Positions 51,778 through 61,537 of a stretch of 64,000 nt of DNA are shown in pieces. The stretch is taken from NCBI GenBank assembly GCA_963797675.1, contig CAWCQQ010000002.1, forward strand, positions 2,232,001-2,296,000. Direction: 5' to 3'. Every line of letters starts with the position of its first letter. Position 1 is the first letter of the stretch. This stretch comes from DASQPR01 sp963797675 (GTDB lineage Bacteria > Actinomycetota > Actinomycetes > Mycobacteriales > Micromonosporaceae). The notes below the pieces were generated by a model, which was not told the origin of the DNA, did not search any database, and saw only the letters and a list, made by a program, of their open reading frames with translations. The position numbers were made by a program, and so were the translations under genes.

Positions 51778-52611
51778 CTAGATGAACGGGCGCCGGGCGT
51801 CCTGTGCCTGGCCGAGCCGAGTCACCACGACCGCAGCGAGCGCGGCGGCGGCCGCGGTGACCACGTTGCTCAGCGTCGTACCGCCGAGCGTCAGCGACCA
51901 CCCGGTATTCGTGGTCTCCACGCCGTACTGGCCGACGGTGTGTGTTTCCACCGTGTGCAAACCGGTGAACCAGGCCAGCAGCCAGCACGCCCACCAGGCG
52001 TTGACGACGGCGAGCCCGCTGTTGCGTTGACCGACCGGCATCGACGTCCGCCACGCGGCCGCGGCGATCCGGTACGGGAACCACAGCAGGACCGGCGGCA
52101 GGAACCAGGCGCCGATCGACCATCCCTGCTTGAACGGCTGCCCGGCCCAGAGTCCGGCGTTCTTTCGGATCTTGAAGAACCACACCAGGAAGAGCGGAAT
52201 GACGGCGACCATCGAGAGGCCCGCGATGATCGTGACGCCGGACGAATAGCCGTCGTTTCCGGTGAGTCGCAGTACCGCCGTCACGACATTGACCAGCGCC
52301 ACGATGCCGAAGACGATCGCCGTGATCCGGGAGAGGCTGCCGACCGCGCTCGGCATCGCCACCGGTACGCCGAACCCGGGCGGTACGCCGAACCCAGGTG
52401 CTGCGGGGTACCCGGGCGCTACGCCGTATCCGGGCGGTACGCCATATCCCGGCGGAACGCCGAAACCGGTCATCGGGGGTCCGGACAGCGTCGGAGCTGC
52501 GGGCGGCGCCGGGGACACGGGCGGTGGTGGTGCCACGACGAGTACGTTGCCGCAGTACTGGCAGGTGATCTGGCCGGTTTCGACCGGATATGAGCAACGG
52601 GGGCACGTCAC
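51778..52611 (-). CDS. DUF4328-type membrane protein with N-terminal zinc ribbon
   Basis: 277 residues from GTG 52611, with AGGAGG upstream; the longer frame is rejected. A C-P-R-C...C-Q-Y-C zinc ribbon (Cys 3, 6, 17, 20) is followed by a Pro-rich stretch and six G-Y/F-G-V-P-P-type repeats. Then come about five helices. WFFKIRKNAGLW and WSIGAWFLPP match the DUF4328 signature. Function is unknown; the Pro/Gly repeat tail may mediate protein contacts or phase separation (speculative). Confidence 0.8.
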   Translation of the reverse strand: MTCPRCSYPVETGQITCQYCGNVLVVAPPPPVSPAPPAAPTLSGPPMTGFGVPPGYGVPPGYGVAPGYPAAPGFGVPPGFGVPVAMPSAVGSLSRITAIVFGIVALVNVVTAVLRLTGNDGYSSGVTIIAGLSMVAVIPLFLVWFFKIRKNAGLWAGQPFKQGWSIGAWFLPPVLLWFPYRIAAAAWRTSMPVGQRNSGLAVVNAWWACWLLAWFTGLHTVETHTVGQYGVETTNTGWSLTLGGTTLSNVVTAAAAALAAVVVTRLGQAQDARRPFI

Positions 52612-52689
52612 GGGGTCCTCCTGGGATCGTTCGGCGCTGAGCGTAGCCGGTATCGTCACTCAACGGCCGCCCGGTCGACGTCCGGAGAA

Positions 52690-53559
52690 TCAGCTGCTCG
52701 CCTCGTCGTACGTCCGGCAGAAGTGCAGGTAGTTCTCCGCGATCACGGCCGTCGCCGCGGTTTCGTTGAGGACGCCCGCCACGTGATCCGACAGCGGCTT
52801 CTCCCAGATGCTGCGGCCGATCGCGAATCCGATGAATCCGTCGGTGACCGCGGCGATCCGAAGCCAATGATCCAGTTTGTCGGTGGGCGCGTCGCGTCCC
52901 AGAACGATGCAGCGGACGGTGTCCCGGCCGTTCCGTCGAGCGCAGGCCACCACGTCGGCGGCCGCCTCGGTGGTCTCCAGGCCCTCGATCTTCCAGATAT
53001 CCGGCTCGACGCCGGCCTCCTGCATCTCGGTCATCACCTGGACGGTCAACCGCGGTCGCAGATCACGGTCGTAGGTGTCGGACTCCTGGTCGCCGGTCGC
53101 CGGCACCAGAAGTTCGAACAGGAATCCCCGTTCGGCCTCGTGCAGCCGGGCCGATACCGTGGCGAGATCGTCCCACTGCTTCCGCCGGCTCGCCGGATCG
53201 AACTCGGGATTGTCGTGGACCAGGACCTTCACGAAGTCCGGTGCCAGCCCTTCCATGGTCAGCAGCCAGTCGTCCGCGTACTCCGGGGTGAAGAACTCCT
53301 GGCCGGACCGTTCGATCGGCATCGCCAGCGCGACCCCCACCTCGCGGGCGCTGCGGGCCACCGCCAGGCCGTAGCGCTCGTCGACGAGGACGCCGGCGGA
53401 CGCGAGATCGGCACCACGTTCGAGGGCCACCACAAGCCCGTTGAAGACGAGCCGTTTACCGTCGGCGATCGCCTGGGCTTGATCGGCGTCGACCGGACCG
53501 TCGATCCCGTACACATCGCGGGCGAGCGAGTCGCGGTGATCCATCGCCAAGAGATACAT
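52690..53559 (-). CDS. DUF2090 / sugar-phosphate aldolase-like protein
   Basis: 289 residues from the ATG at 53559; a GTG at 53586 would add nine. N-terminal LLAMDHRDSLARDVYG matches the DUF2090 domain that forms the C-terminal half of IolC-type 2-deoxy-5-keto-D-gluconate-6-phosphate aldolases. A TIM-barrel follows, with VLVDERYG, LLVPATG and WKIEGLETTEAA. It has no kinase half, so it is a stand-alone aldolase-like unit. A sugar or inositol catabolic role is plausible. TATGGT lies 6 nt upstream of the ATG, another leaderless pattern. Confidence 0.75.
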   Translation of the reverse strand: MYLLAMDHRDSLARDVYGIDGPVDADQAQAIADGKRLVFNGLVVALERGADLASAGVLVDERYGLAVARSAREVGVALAMPIERSGQEFFTPEYADDWLLTMEGLAPDFVKVLVHDNPEFDPASRRKQWDDLATVSARLHEAERGFLFELLVPATGDQESDTYDRDLRPRLTVQVMTEMQEAGVEPDIWKIEGLETTEAAADVVACARRNGRDTVRCIVLGRDAPTDKLDHWLRIAAVTDGFIGFAIGRSIWEKPLSDHVAGVLNETAATAVIAENYLHFCRTYDEASS

Positions 53560-53565
53560 GCCACG

Positions 53566-53571
53566 ACCATA
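53566..53571 (-). promoter_or_regulatory. -10 box TATGGT, leaderless start of the DUF2090 gene
   Basis: TATGGT on the minus strand ends 6 nt before the ATG at 53559. It decides that start over the GTG at 53586. Confidence 0.4.
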
Positions 53572-53641
53572 TCGCCGCGCGCACATCGGGACGGCAAGTC
53601 GGGACTAAGGCCTCTGACCGGATGGACGGCGATGGCGGAGA

Positions 53642-55765
53642 GTGAACGGATGGAAAAGAATGCGAACCGCGCGTGAGCAGTCTGAATATGGCCCGATGAG
53701 CGAGGCTCTCAACGCGGGTGAGTCGGTCGTCATCGGTGGATCCAGCGGCGTTGTCACGGTGATCGAAGGCACCACGTTCTGCCTGTCGTCTCGGGACGGC
53801 GATATCACGCCCGGAGGGGCGAGCGGTCTGTTCGTCGACGATGCGCGGGTCCTGTCCCGCCTCTCGCTGCTCCTGGACGGGCAGCGGTGCGATCATCTGT
53901 CCACTCGTGCGGCCACCGCTGACCAGGCCGACTTCGTGCTTCGCCGCCGGCCGGGCAGCGGCCAGGCGGACAGCACGATGCTGGTCGTACGTGCGCGTAC
54001 CGTCGATCGCGGATTGCACGAGACGATCACGCTCGAAAACGTCGGTCGTGAAGCCACCACCACGATCATGTCGGTCCAGGTGGACGCCGACTTCGCGGAC
54101 CTTTTCACGGTGAAGAACGGCGGGGCGACCACCGGGCGGAGCGTCGCGACCGTGACCAGCGACGAGCTGACGATGCGCAGTACGCAGGAGATCGGCCGAT
54201 CGGTTCGGATCCGGGCGACCGGCGAGCCGGTTGTCTCTCATTCGGCATTGACCTGGCGGATCGTCATCCCGGCTCGCGGCAGCTGGCGGACGACGATCAG
54301 CGTGGACGCGTCCAGCGACGGCGAACCGCCGGCGCAGCTCGAACCGATGGACCAGGACATCGCGGAGGCACAACGGCACGGGCACGAGACCGTCCTCGAC
54401 GTCGCCAATCCGGACATTGCCGCCGTACTGGGCCGTACCATCGCCGATCTGGACTCGCTCCGCATGATCGATGAGCGGACCGGACACACGTACGTCGCGG
54501 CCGGCGCACCCTGGTTCATGACACTGTTCGGGCGGGACAGCCTGCTCACCGCGTGGATGGCGCTGCCGCTCGAGGTCGGCCTCGCGGTCGGCACGCTGCA
54601 GACTCTGGCGTCGCTTCAGGGCACAGTCGTGAACCCGATGACCGAGGAGCAGCCCGGGCGGATCCTGCACGAGCAGCGACGCGGCCCGGACAGCGACCTG
54701 GCGCTCGGCGGCCAGCGCTACTACGGCTCGGTCGACGCGACGCCGCTGTTCGTCATGCTGCTCGCCGAGGCCGCCCGGTGGGGCGCCGACCTCGAGACGA
54801 TCCGAGGACTGCTGCCGAACGCGGATGCCGCGCTCGGTTGGCTCGACGACTACGGCGACCGTGACGGCGACGGTTTCGTGGAATATCAGCGTGCCACCGA
54901 TCGAGGATTGATCAATCAGGGCTGGAAGGACAGCTTCGACGGCATCAACAATGCCGACGGCCAGCTCGCGATCGCGCCGATCGCGCTCTGCGAGGTGCAG
55001 GGGTACGCGTACGCAGCCCGGGTGTCCCGCGCCTACTTGGCCGATCTGTTCGGCGACGCTGAGGCGGCCGCATACTGGCGGGAACGGGCGGCGAAGCTCA
55101 AGATGGCGTTCGCGGATGCGTTCTGGCTGCCCGAATCGGGTTATCTCGCGGTGGCTCTCGATGGACGTAAGACGCCGATGGATGCGCTGACCAGCAATAT
55201 CGGGCACTGTCTCTGGACCGGCATCGTCTCCGACGAACACGCCACCCAGATCGTCGCGGCGCTGGCAACCGAGAGCATGAACACCGGGTACGGGCTGCGT
55301 ACGCTCTCCGCCGAGATGGGCGCCTACAACCCGATGAGCTACCACAACGGCTCGGTCTGGCCGCACGACACCGCGATCTGCATTGCCGGCCTGATGAACT
55401 ACCGGCGCATTCCGGGCGCCGTGGATCTCGCACACCGCCTGGCCGCCGGTCTGTTCGAAGCCGCGACCGCGTTCGACGATCGGCTGCCGGAGCTGTTCTG
55501 CGGCTTCGCGCGTACCACGTTCGCGCCGCCGATCCCGTACCCGACATCGTGTTCGCCGCAGGCGTGGGCGAGCGCGGCACCGCTGCTCGTCCTGCGGGCG
55601 TTCCTCGGGCTCGCTCCGGACATGCCGGCCGGCCGGATCGACATCCACCCGGACCTGCCGGTGGCCTGGGGCGAGGTCGCGCTCGGACACGTCCATCTCG
55701 GCGCGACGACCGCGGCGATCACGGCGACCGGCGCGATGGGTTCGGTCGCCACCCACCGGAGCTGA
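53642..55765 (+). CDS. glycogen-debranching-enzyme-like (GDE_N plus GH63-like C-domain)
   Basis: 707 residues from GTG 53642; the ATG at 53696 (MSEALNAGES) may be the real start, since conservation begins there. The N-terminal beta domain has VVTVIEGTTFCLSSRDGDI and LFVDDARVLSRL. The C-terminal (alpha/alpha)6 barrel has PWFMTLFGRDSLLTAW, DFVEYQRATDRGLINQGWKDS-type acid/base residues (D-x-W/Y region) and YHNGSVWPHDTAI. Such amylo-alpha-1,6-glucosidase-like proteins are common in actinobacteria; substrate may be a glucan or another oligosaccharide. No signal peptide: intracellular. It ends at a hairpin shared with the GH92 locus. Confidence 0.85.
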   Translation: MNGWKRMRTAREQSEYGPMSEALNAGESVVIGGSSGVVTVIEGTTFCLSSRDGDITPGGASGLFVDDARVLSRLSLLLDGQRCDHLSTRAATADQADFVLRRRPGSGQADSTMLVVRARTVDRGLHETITLENVGREATTTIMSVQVDADFADLFTVKNGGATTGRSVATVTSDELTMRSTQEIGRSVRIRATGEPVVSHSALTWRIVIPARGSWRTTISVDASSDGEPPAQLEPMDQDIAEAQRHGHETVLDVANPDIAAVLGRTIADLDSLRMIDERTGHTYVAAGAPWFMTLFGRDSLLTAWMALPLEVGLAVGTLQTLASLQGTVVNPMTEEQPGRILHEQRRGPDSDLALGGQRYYGSVDATPLFVMLLAEAARWGADLETIRGLLPNADAALGWLDDYGDRDGDGFVEYQRATDRGLINQGWKDSFDGINNADGQLAIAPIALCEVQGYAYAARVSRAYLADLFGDAEAAAYWRERAAKLKMAFADAFWLPESGYLAVALDGRKTPMDALTSNIGHCLWTGIVSDEHATQIVAALATESMNTGYGLRTLSAEMGAYNPMSYHNGSVWPHDTAICIAGLMNYRRIPGAVDLAHRLAAGLFEAATAFDDRLPELFCGFARTTFAPPIPYPTSCSPQAWASAAPLLVLRAFLGLAPDMPAGRIDIHPDLPVAWGEVALGHVHLGATTAAITATGAMGSVATHRS

Positions 55766-55811
55766 TCCTGGAGTCGGTCGCCGCGACACAGCGGCAACCA
55801 ACTCCAGGATC
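55764..55811. terminator. compound hairpin between convergent genes
   Basis: GATCCTGGAGT and ACTCCAGGATC pair perfectly; inside them GGT/ACC and GCCGC/GCGGC continue the stem across single unpaired bases. It begins in the debranching-enzyme stop codon and faces the GH92 gene. Confidence 0.75.
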
Positions 55812-55826
55812 TCCCGGCTCAGGTGG

Positions 55827-58800
55827 TTACGGGATGGTCCACTGCTGAGCGGCGGTGGCGTTGCAGTCGTAGATCTGGAGCTGCGTGCCGTTCGTCGTGC
55901 TGCTGCCCGGGTCGTCGAGGCACCGGCCGGACTCCGGGTTCGTCAGCGCCTTCGTGCGACGCGTTGTACGTCCACGTCTGCGCCCCGGTGCCGTTGCACG
56001 TCCACAGCTGCACCATGGTGCCGTTGGCGGTCCCGCTGTTGGAGACGTCCATGCACTTGCCGAGCGCCTGGAGCGTGCCCGTCGGCGGCGACGGTCCACG
56101 ACTGCGCGGTGCTGCCGTTGCAGTCGTAGATCTGGATCGGCGTGCCGTCGGCGGTGCCGGCACTGCGTACGTCGACGCACTTGCCGGCGATGCCGGACGT
56201 GATCGGCCCGGCCGGCGCCGCCGCGGCAGCGTCCACTGCTGGTTCGCGCCGGCGTTGCAGTCGTAGATGACCAGCTGGCTGCCGTCGGTGGCACTGCCCG
56301 GATCGTCGAGGCACCGGCCGGACTCCGGGTTGCACGAACTCCTTGTTGGTGGCGTTGTACGTCCAGCGCTGGGCGCCGGAACCGTTGCACGTCCAGAGCT
56401 GCACGATGGTGTCGTTCGCGGTGCCGCTCTGGTTGACGTCGGCACACTTGCCGAGCGCCTGGAGGCTGCCGTCGCCGGGGATGGTCCACGTCTGGCCGGT
56501 GGCCGTGGTTGCATGCCGCGATGTCGCAGCTTCGTGCCGTCGGCGGTGCGCGTTGCCGGCGACGTCGAGGCAGTCGCCGGCGATGCCGGACTTGATCGGC
56601 CCGGTCGGACCGGGCGTCGACCGGCCGGCGGCTGCGCGCCGCCGTTGCCGGCGTAGGACGGCGGTGCCGCCGACGCGGCCGAGGCCCAACTCGTGTTCGC
56701 GCGTCGTGCCGAGCGTGAACGCGAGCGTGCCGCCGCCGGTGGCGAACGTCGCCGGCAGGTAGGCGTTGTTCCAGGCCGCGCCGTTGAGCGTCATGCTCTG
56801 CACGTACGGCGCGTTGTCCGCCGCTGCCGGTGCGGTGTCGGTGATGGTGCCGCCGCCACCGAGCGTGACGGTGACGTTGGTGAACATCGGGCTGCCGAGC
56901 GCGAGGTCGGAGGTGCCCGGGGTCTCCGGGAAGAAGCCGAGCGCGGACCAGACGTACCAGGCGCTCATCGTGCCGAGGTCGTCGTTGCCGACGCCCCAGC
57001 TGGCCGGCGTAGTTCGGCCACAGCTGGTCCTGCACCTGCCGGACGACCTGCTGCGTCTTGTACGGCTGGCCGACGTAGTCGTACTCCCACGGCAGTTCGA
57101 CCGACGGCTCGTTGCCGAGGTCGGCCACTGCGCCGCCGGCGCCGTGGAAGCGTGGCGAGCACGCTGTTCAGGTAGGACTGCATGGCGCGTTGCCGCCCTT
57201 GGCGGTGGCGAGGCCACCGACGTTGAACGGCACCATGCCGGTGTACTGGTCGGACGTGCCCTCGACGAAGTCGTCGCCGGCTGGTCGCGCTGAAGCCGGC
57301 TCTTCCACGCGCCGCTGGCGAGCTTCGGCTGCATCAGCCCGCTGCTCGTGTTGAGCAGGTTCTTCCAGTCCTGCGCGCGGTTCGCGAACTGCGCTCTGCG
57401 TCGTGGTGTCGCCGAGCGCGCCGGCGAACGCGGAGATCGCGAAGTCGGCGGTGTCGTACTCGAGCGTCGTGGACACGTCGCCGTAGTAGTTGCAGCAGCC
57501 GTAGGTGCCGTCGGACGGCAGGTAACCGTTGTTGGCCAGGTAGTTCAGGCCCGGCCGGATGTTGTTGGTGACCGTGGCCTCGTGGATCATGTCGGCCTTC
57601 GCGGTGGCGGTGTCGAAGTTGCGGGCGCCGAACGCGTAGTAGTCGGCGATGATCGAGTCGGCCGGGTCGCCGACCATCACGTACGTCTCGCCGTTGTTCG
57701 ACGCCCACTTCGGGAACTGGCCGCTCTGCGCGTAGTCGTTGACCATCGACTGCGCGCTGTCACTGGCCTGAGCCGGTGCGACGAGCGCTTCGAGCTGCGC
57801 CTGGGCCCGGTAGATGTCCCAGCCGGAGTAGTTCGCGTACTGCGCGCCCTGCCCGGCGACGACGGTGTGCACCTGGTTGTCGAAGCCGCGGTACTGGCCG
57901 TTGGTGTCGCTTTCCACGTTCGGGTGCAGCAGCGCGTGGTACATCGACGTGTAGAAGACGGTCTGCTGGCGGTCGTACCGCCGGTGATCGAGATCTTGCC
58001 GAGTACGTTGTTCCACGCCGTGTGCGCGGCCGTCTGGGTCGCGTGCTGAAGTTCCAGTTCGGGTTCTCCGCGGTGCGGTTCGCGGCGGCGTTCGCGATCG
58101 ACACGTAGGACAGGCCGACCTTGGCCTGCAACACCGTCGCGCTGGTCGTGTTGAAGGTCAGCGAGTCACCGCCGGTGAACGTGCCGTTGCTGGTGAACGG
58201 GTGGTCGAAGACCATATCGAAGTACAGCGTGTACGTCGCCGACGGCGCCGCAGAAGTGTCCGCCGACGACCGAGCCGCTGACACCTCGCTGCTGTTGACC
58301 ACGGTGAACGTCGTCGCGCCGGCGTTGTCGCCGGTGGACAGCTTGAACAGCAGGTTGGCCTGGGTGGTGGACGGGTAGGTGAACTTCGCCATGCCGCTGC
58401 GCGTGGTCGCGGTCAACTCGGTCGTGACGCCGTTGCCGAGCAGAACCTTGTAGTAGCCGGCGTTCGCCGACTCGTTGGCGTGCGAGAACGTCGAGGTCGC
58501 GGTGCCGCTGACCGCACCCGTCGTCGGCATGATCGGGATGTCGCTGGCGCCGCCGTTGCAGCCCGGGCCGTCCATGTGCGTCAGCGGGAAGCTGGTGATG
58601 GTGCCGTCGGAGTAGGCGTATCCGCCGCCGTCCGGCCGGGAGTTGGTGTCCGGGCTCCACTGGACCATGCCGAACGGCACATCCGCGCCGGGGAACGTGT
58701 TGCCGCCGTTGCTGCGTGCCGAGGAACGGATTGACCACGGAGGCCGGGTCGGTGACCGCCGCAGATGCCGGCGATGCTGCCGATGAATACCGCGATCGGC

Positions 58801-58857
58801 GCTGCCGACGAGCAGCACCGCAGCCGTGTGAGCGGCAAGACGTCTTTGTCTGGACAT
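55827..58857 (-). pseudogene. secreted GH92 alpha-mannosidase with two ricin-type lectin domains, many frameshifts
   Basis: About 3.03 kb, enough for about 1010 residues, coding throughout but in shifting frames. From ATG 58857 (AAAGG upstream) there is a signal peptide (AAHTAAVLLVGSA), then GH92 sequence: NGGNTFPGADVPFGMVQWSP, THMDGPGCNGGASDIP, YSGWDIYRAQ and GNDDLGTMSAWYVWSALGFFP, the latter holding family catalytic acids. Two beta-trefoil domains follow, each starting G-I-A-G-x-C and carrying ALGKC, QLWTCNG-GAQ-WTYN and NPESGRCLDDPGS motifs. Single-base shifts can be placed, for example near 55960, 56333, 57278, 57293 and several within 58700-58830. The enzyme would release mannose from alpha-mannans. 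Either recent decay or local sequence error. Confidence 0.85.
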
Positions 58858-58888
58858 TGTGTGCCTTTCGGGGGGTGGGCGTGAGCGT

Positions 58889-58900
58889 GACAACGTTGTC
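58889..58900. promoter_or_regulatory. LacI-type operator GACAACGTTGTC, GH92 side
   Basis: Perfect 12-bp palindrome with central AACGTT, 31 bp upstream of the GH92 start. An identical copy lies before the divergent isomerase gene. Confidence 0.75.
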
Positions 58901-59060
58901 GCGTCCATTCAGTCAGAAGAAACCAGTACATGTCCATGTGTCAATGGTGTTACCGGAAAAACTTCTTACGCGTGACTCTCCGCGAAATTCGGCCGAACAT
59001 CGGCCACGGCGTAGACTTGACATTGAGGTCAGGGCGCGTCATCGTGTGATCCCAGTGCCC

Positions 59061-59072
59061 GACAACGTTGTC
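59061..59072. promoter_or_regulatory. LacI-type operator GACAACGTTGTC, isomerase side
   Basis: Identical to the site at 58889, with a 160-bp gap between them; it ends 12 bp before the isomerase ATG, so bound repressor would block initiation. Confidence 0.75.
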
Positions 59073-59084
59073 AAGTCGAAGGAG

Positions 59085-60369
59085 ATGCGACGTACCACCG
59101 TTGCTCGAGAGACCTCGTCGACAGCCGCCGGACGTGGATCGCCCAGTCCCACCGGCGAGTGGCTCGACGACCAGGCCCGCGCGCTGAGCCGACTTCGCCC
59201 GGCCGTCCTTGCGTGCCGAGGGCGGCTTCTGCTGGCTCGACCACGACGGCCGTCCCGATCCGGACGAGCCGATCCAGACCTGGATCACCTGCCGCATGAC
59301 CTACGTGTTCGCGCTGGCCTACCTGCGCGGCGACGAAGCCGCCGCGGCGCTCGTCGACCACGGCGTCGCGGCGCTCGCCGGCCCGCTGCGCGACCTGACC
59401 AACGACGGCTGGTACGCGAGCATCGACAACGACGAATCGAGCCGGTCGACGACACGAAGGCGGCGTACCCGCACGCCTTCGTGGTCTTGGCCCTGAGCGC
59501 GGCGACCTCGCCGGGCGGCCGGGCGCGCGCGCACCTGCTCGACGAAGCGCTCGCCGTGATCACCGCGCACTTCTGGGACGACGAGGCGGGCCGCACGCAC
59601 GAGTCGCTCGTCGCGTGACTGGAGCGTCGAGGAGCGTACCGCGGCGCGAACTCAGCATGCACATGGTCGAGGCGTTCCTCGCCGCGGCCGACGCGACCGG
59701 CGACCCGGCGCTGGGCCGAGCGCGCCGAGCGCATCGCCGCGCACCTGATCCACGAGGTCGCCGCCGGCCACGACTGGCGCCTGCCCGAGCACTTCACGCC
59801 CGACTGGGAGCCGCTGCTCGAATACAACGCAGACGCACCCGGACGACCCGTTCCGGCCCTACGGCTCGACGATCGGGCACTGGCTGGAGTGGTCGCGGCT
59901 GCTGCTGCACATCGAGGCCGCGCTCGGCGATGCCGCGCCGTCATGGCTGCTGCACCGACGCGATCGCGCTGTTCGAGGCCGCGGTCCGACGCGGCTGGGC
60001 GTCGACGGCGCCGACGGGTTCGTCTACACGCATCGCACTGGGACGACAAACCGGTGGTACGCGACCCGGATGCACTGGGTGGTCGCCGAGGCGATCGCCG
60101 CCGCCGCGGTCCTCGGCGAGCGCACCGGCGACCGGCATACGACGCGTGGTACCGCACGTTCTGGGACTACGCCGAGCGCTACCTGATCGACGCCGAGCAC
60201 GGCGGTTGGCACCACGAACTCGATCCGACCAACCGTCCCGGCGCCCGCGACCTGGCTCGGCAAGCCCGATGTCTACCACGCTTACCAGGCGACGCTCATT
60301 CCGCAGATGCCGTTGCGGCCGAGCCTTGCGCGGGCGGTGATCGATGCCTCGGACGGCGGCGTCGCATGA
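59085..60369 (+). pseudogene. AGE-family sugar isomerase/epimerase, many frameshifts
   Basis: About 1.28 kb from ATG 59085 (AAGGAG directly upstream) to TGA 60369, the length of N-acylglucosamine 2-epimerase/mannose isomerase family enzymes. Conserved pieces occur in different frames: GEWLDDQARALSR, RAEGGFCWLDHDGRPDP, QTWITCRMTYVFALAYLRG, KAAYPHAFVVLALSAA, MHMVEAFLAAADATGD and KPDVYHAYQATLIPQMPL. One shift is an extra C in CGACTTC near 59191; another near 59441 and several more up to 60270 can be placed. With the GH92 enzyme this suggests mannose to fructose isomerisation. Decay or sequence error, as for GH92. Confidence 0.8.
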
Positions 60370-60419
60370 TCGTCGTTGCCGGTAAGGCCCTGATCGATCT
60401 GGTCGGCTCGGTGCCTGCG
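60366..60419 (+). pseudogene. start of a PfkB-family sugar kinase, truncated
   Basis: ATG 60366 overlaps the isomerase stop (ATGA), the usual sign of translational coupling. The peptide MIVVAGKALIDLVG matches the very first strand and turn of PfkB fructokinases (MIVVAGEALIDLV type). After about 15-18 codons the similarity stops, and the double-GNAT gene begins 80 bp later. No other part of a kinase is present. A deletion remnant is the simplest reading. Confidence 0.5.
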
Positions 60420-60485
60420 GTCGGCGGTTCGACGGCTACGGTCGCGGTCCCGCTCGGGCGGCCGCCGCTCAGGCCGCCGGGCCGT

Positions 60486-60491
60486 TACAGT
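60486..60491 (+). promoter_or_regulatory. -10 box TACAGT, leaderless start of the double-GNAT gene
   Basis: TACAGT ends 7 nt before the ATG at 60499, the same hexamer as at 2346. Confidence 0.45.
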
Positions 60492-60498
60492 GTCGCCC

Positions 60499-61476
60499 AT
60501 GACCGGACCTGTGCACGTGGCGCCGATCAGCGAGGCCGATTTCGACGGCTGGTCGGAGGGCGTTCGGCGGCGGTTCGCCGAGCCGCGGGTGGCGGCACGG
60601 ACCTGGGCGCCCGACGAGGCACCAGCTCACGCCGTACGGCTGCTCGCCGCACTGCTCCCGAACGGTCTTGCCACCGATGGTCACCACGTTGTCGAGATCA
60701 CGCGGGAACACACGCGGATAGGGCATGCCTGGCTGCGCGTACGCGGCCCGGAGGCGTTCATCTTCGACCTGACCGTGACCGAGCAGGCGCTCGACCGCGA
60801 CCTGGCGCATGCCGCGCTGCACGGTGTGCACGAGGTTGCCGCCGGACTCGGTGCGTCGCTCAGCCGCATCAACGTCTTTCGCAGCGATAGCGTGTTGAGC
60901 CGGATCGTCGAGTCCGAAGGTTTTCACGTGACGAACGACCAGATGCGTCTGCACCTGGATCGGATCGAACCCGATCGCCACGGCTCCGTCGGGGCGGAGG
61001 TCGATCTCCGAGCGATGTCCGAAGCGGAGTTCGCCGCTTTCGTGACGATCCAGGCGGCCGGCTACGCGGCCGGTCTCGTACGGTCTCGGCAGGCGTCCTC
61101 CATCGAGGACGCGCTCGTCCTGGCCGAGGAGGAGAACACGGAGTCGTTTCCGAACGGCGCGGCATCGGCGGATCAGATCCTGATGACCGCATACACCCGA
61201 GACACCGCCGTCGGCACGCTTTGGATGGAGCTCGTCGACGACTTCGACGGCCCGCGAGCCTATATCAGCGATCTGTATGTCAAGCCCGAGTTCCGGCGCC
61301 GGGGATACGGGCGCGCGATCATGGCGGCCGCCGAACGCAAGGCTCGTGACTGCGGTGCCGTCGTCGTCGCGTTGTCGGTGTTCGGGTTCAACCACGGCGC
61401 CCGGGCGCTGTACGAGCAGGCCGGCTTCGTGACCACCGAGCAGATGCTGTGGAAGGATCTGCCCGACGTTCGGTGA
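60499..61476 (+). CDS. protein with two GNAT acetyltransferase domains
   Basis: 325 residues from the ATG at 60499; GTG 60490 is part of the -10 box. The first half (about 1-150) is a degenerate GNAT fold. The second (about 170-325) has a clear acetyl-CoA motif VKPEFRRRGYGRAIMAAAE and NHGARALYEQAGF. Tandem GNAT proteins of this kind acetylate small molecules (for example mycothiol synthase is a double GNAT), but no mycothiol signature is evident. The substrate is unknown. Confidence 0.85.
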   Translation: MTGPVHVAPISEADFDGWSEGVRRRFAEPRVAARTWAPDEAPAHAVRLLAALLPNGLATDGHHVVEITREHTRIGHAWLRVRGPEAFIFDLTVTEQALDRDLAHAALHGVHEVAAGLGASLSRINVFRSDSVLSRIVESEGFHVTNDQMRLHLDRIEPDRHGSVGAEVDLRAMSEAEFAAFVTIQAAGYAAGLVRSRQASSIEDALVLAEEENTESFPNGAASADQILMTAYTRDTAVGTLWMELVDDFDGPRAYISDLYVKPEFRRRGYGRAIMAAAERKARDCGAVVVALSVFGFNHGARALYEQAGFVTTEQMLWKDLPDVR

Positions 61477-61537
61477 GCCCGTTTGCCGGTGCTCGTCGGC
61501 GGGCAGATTCTGGGCACCCATCGGACTTGGAGACGGA

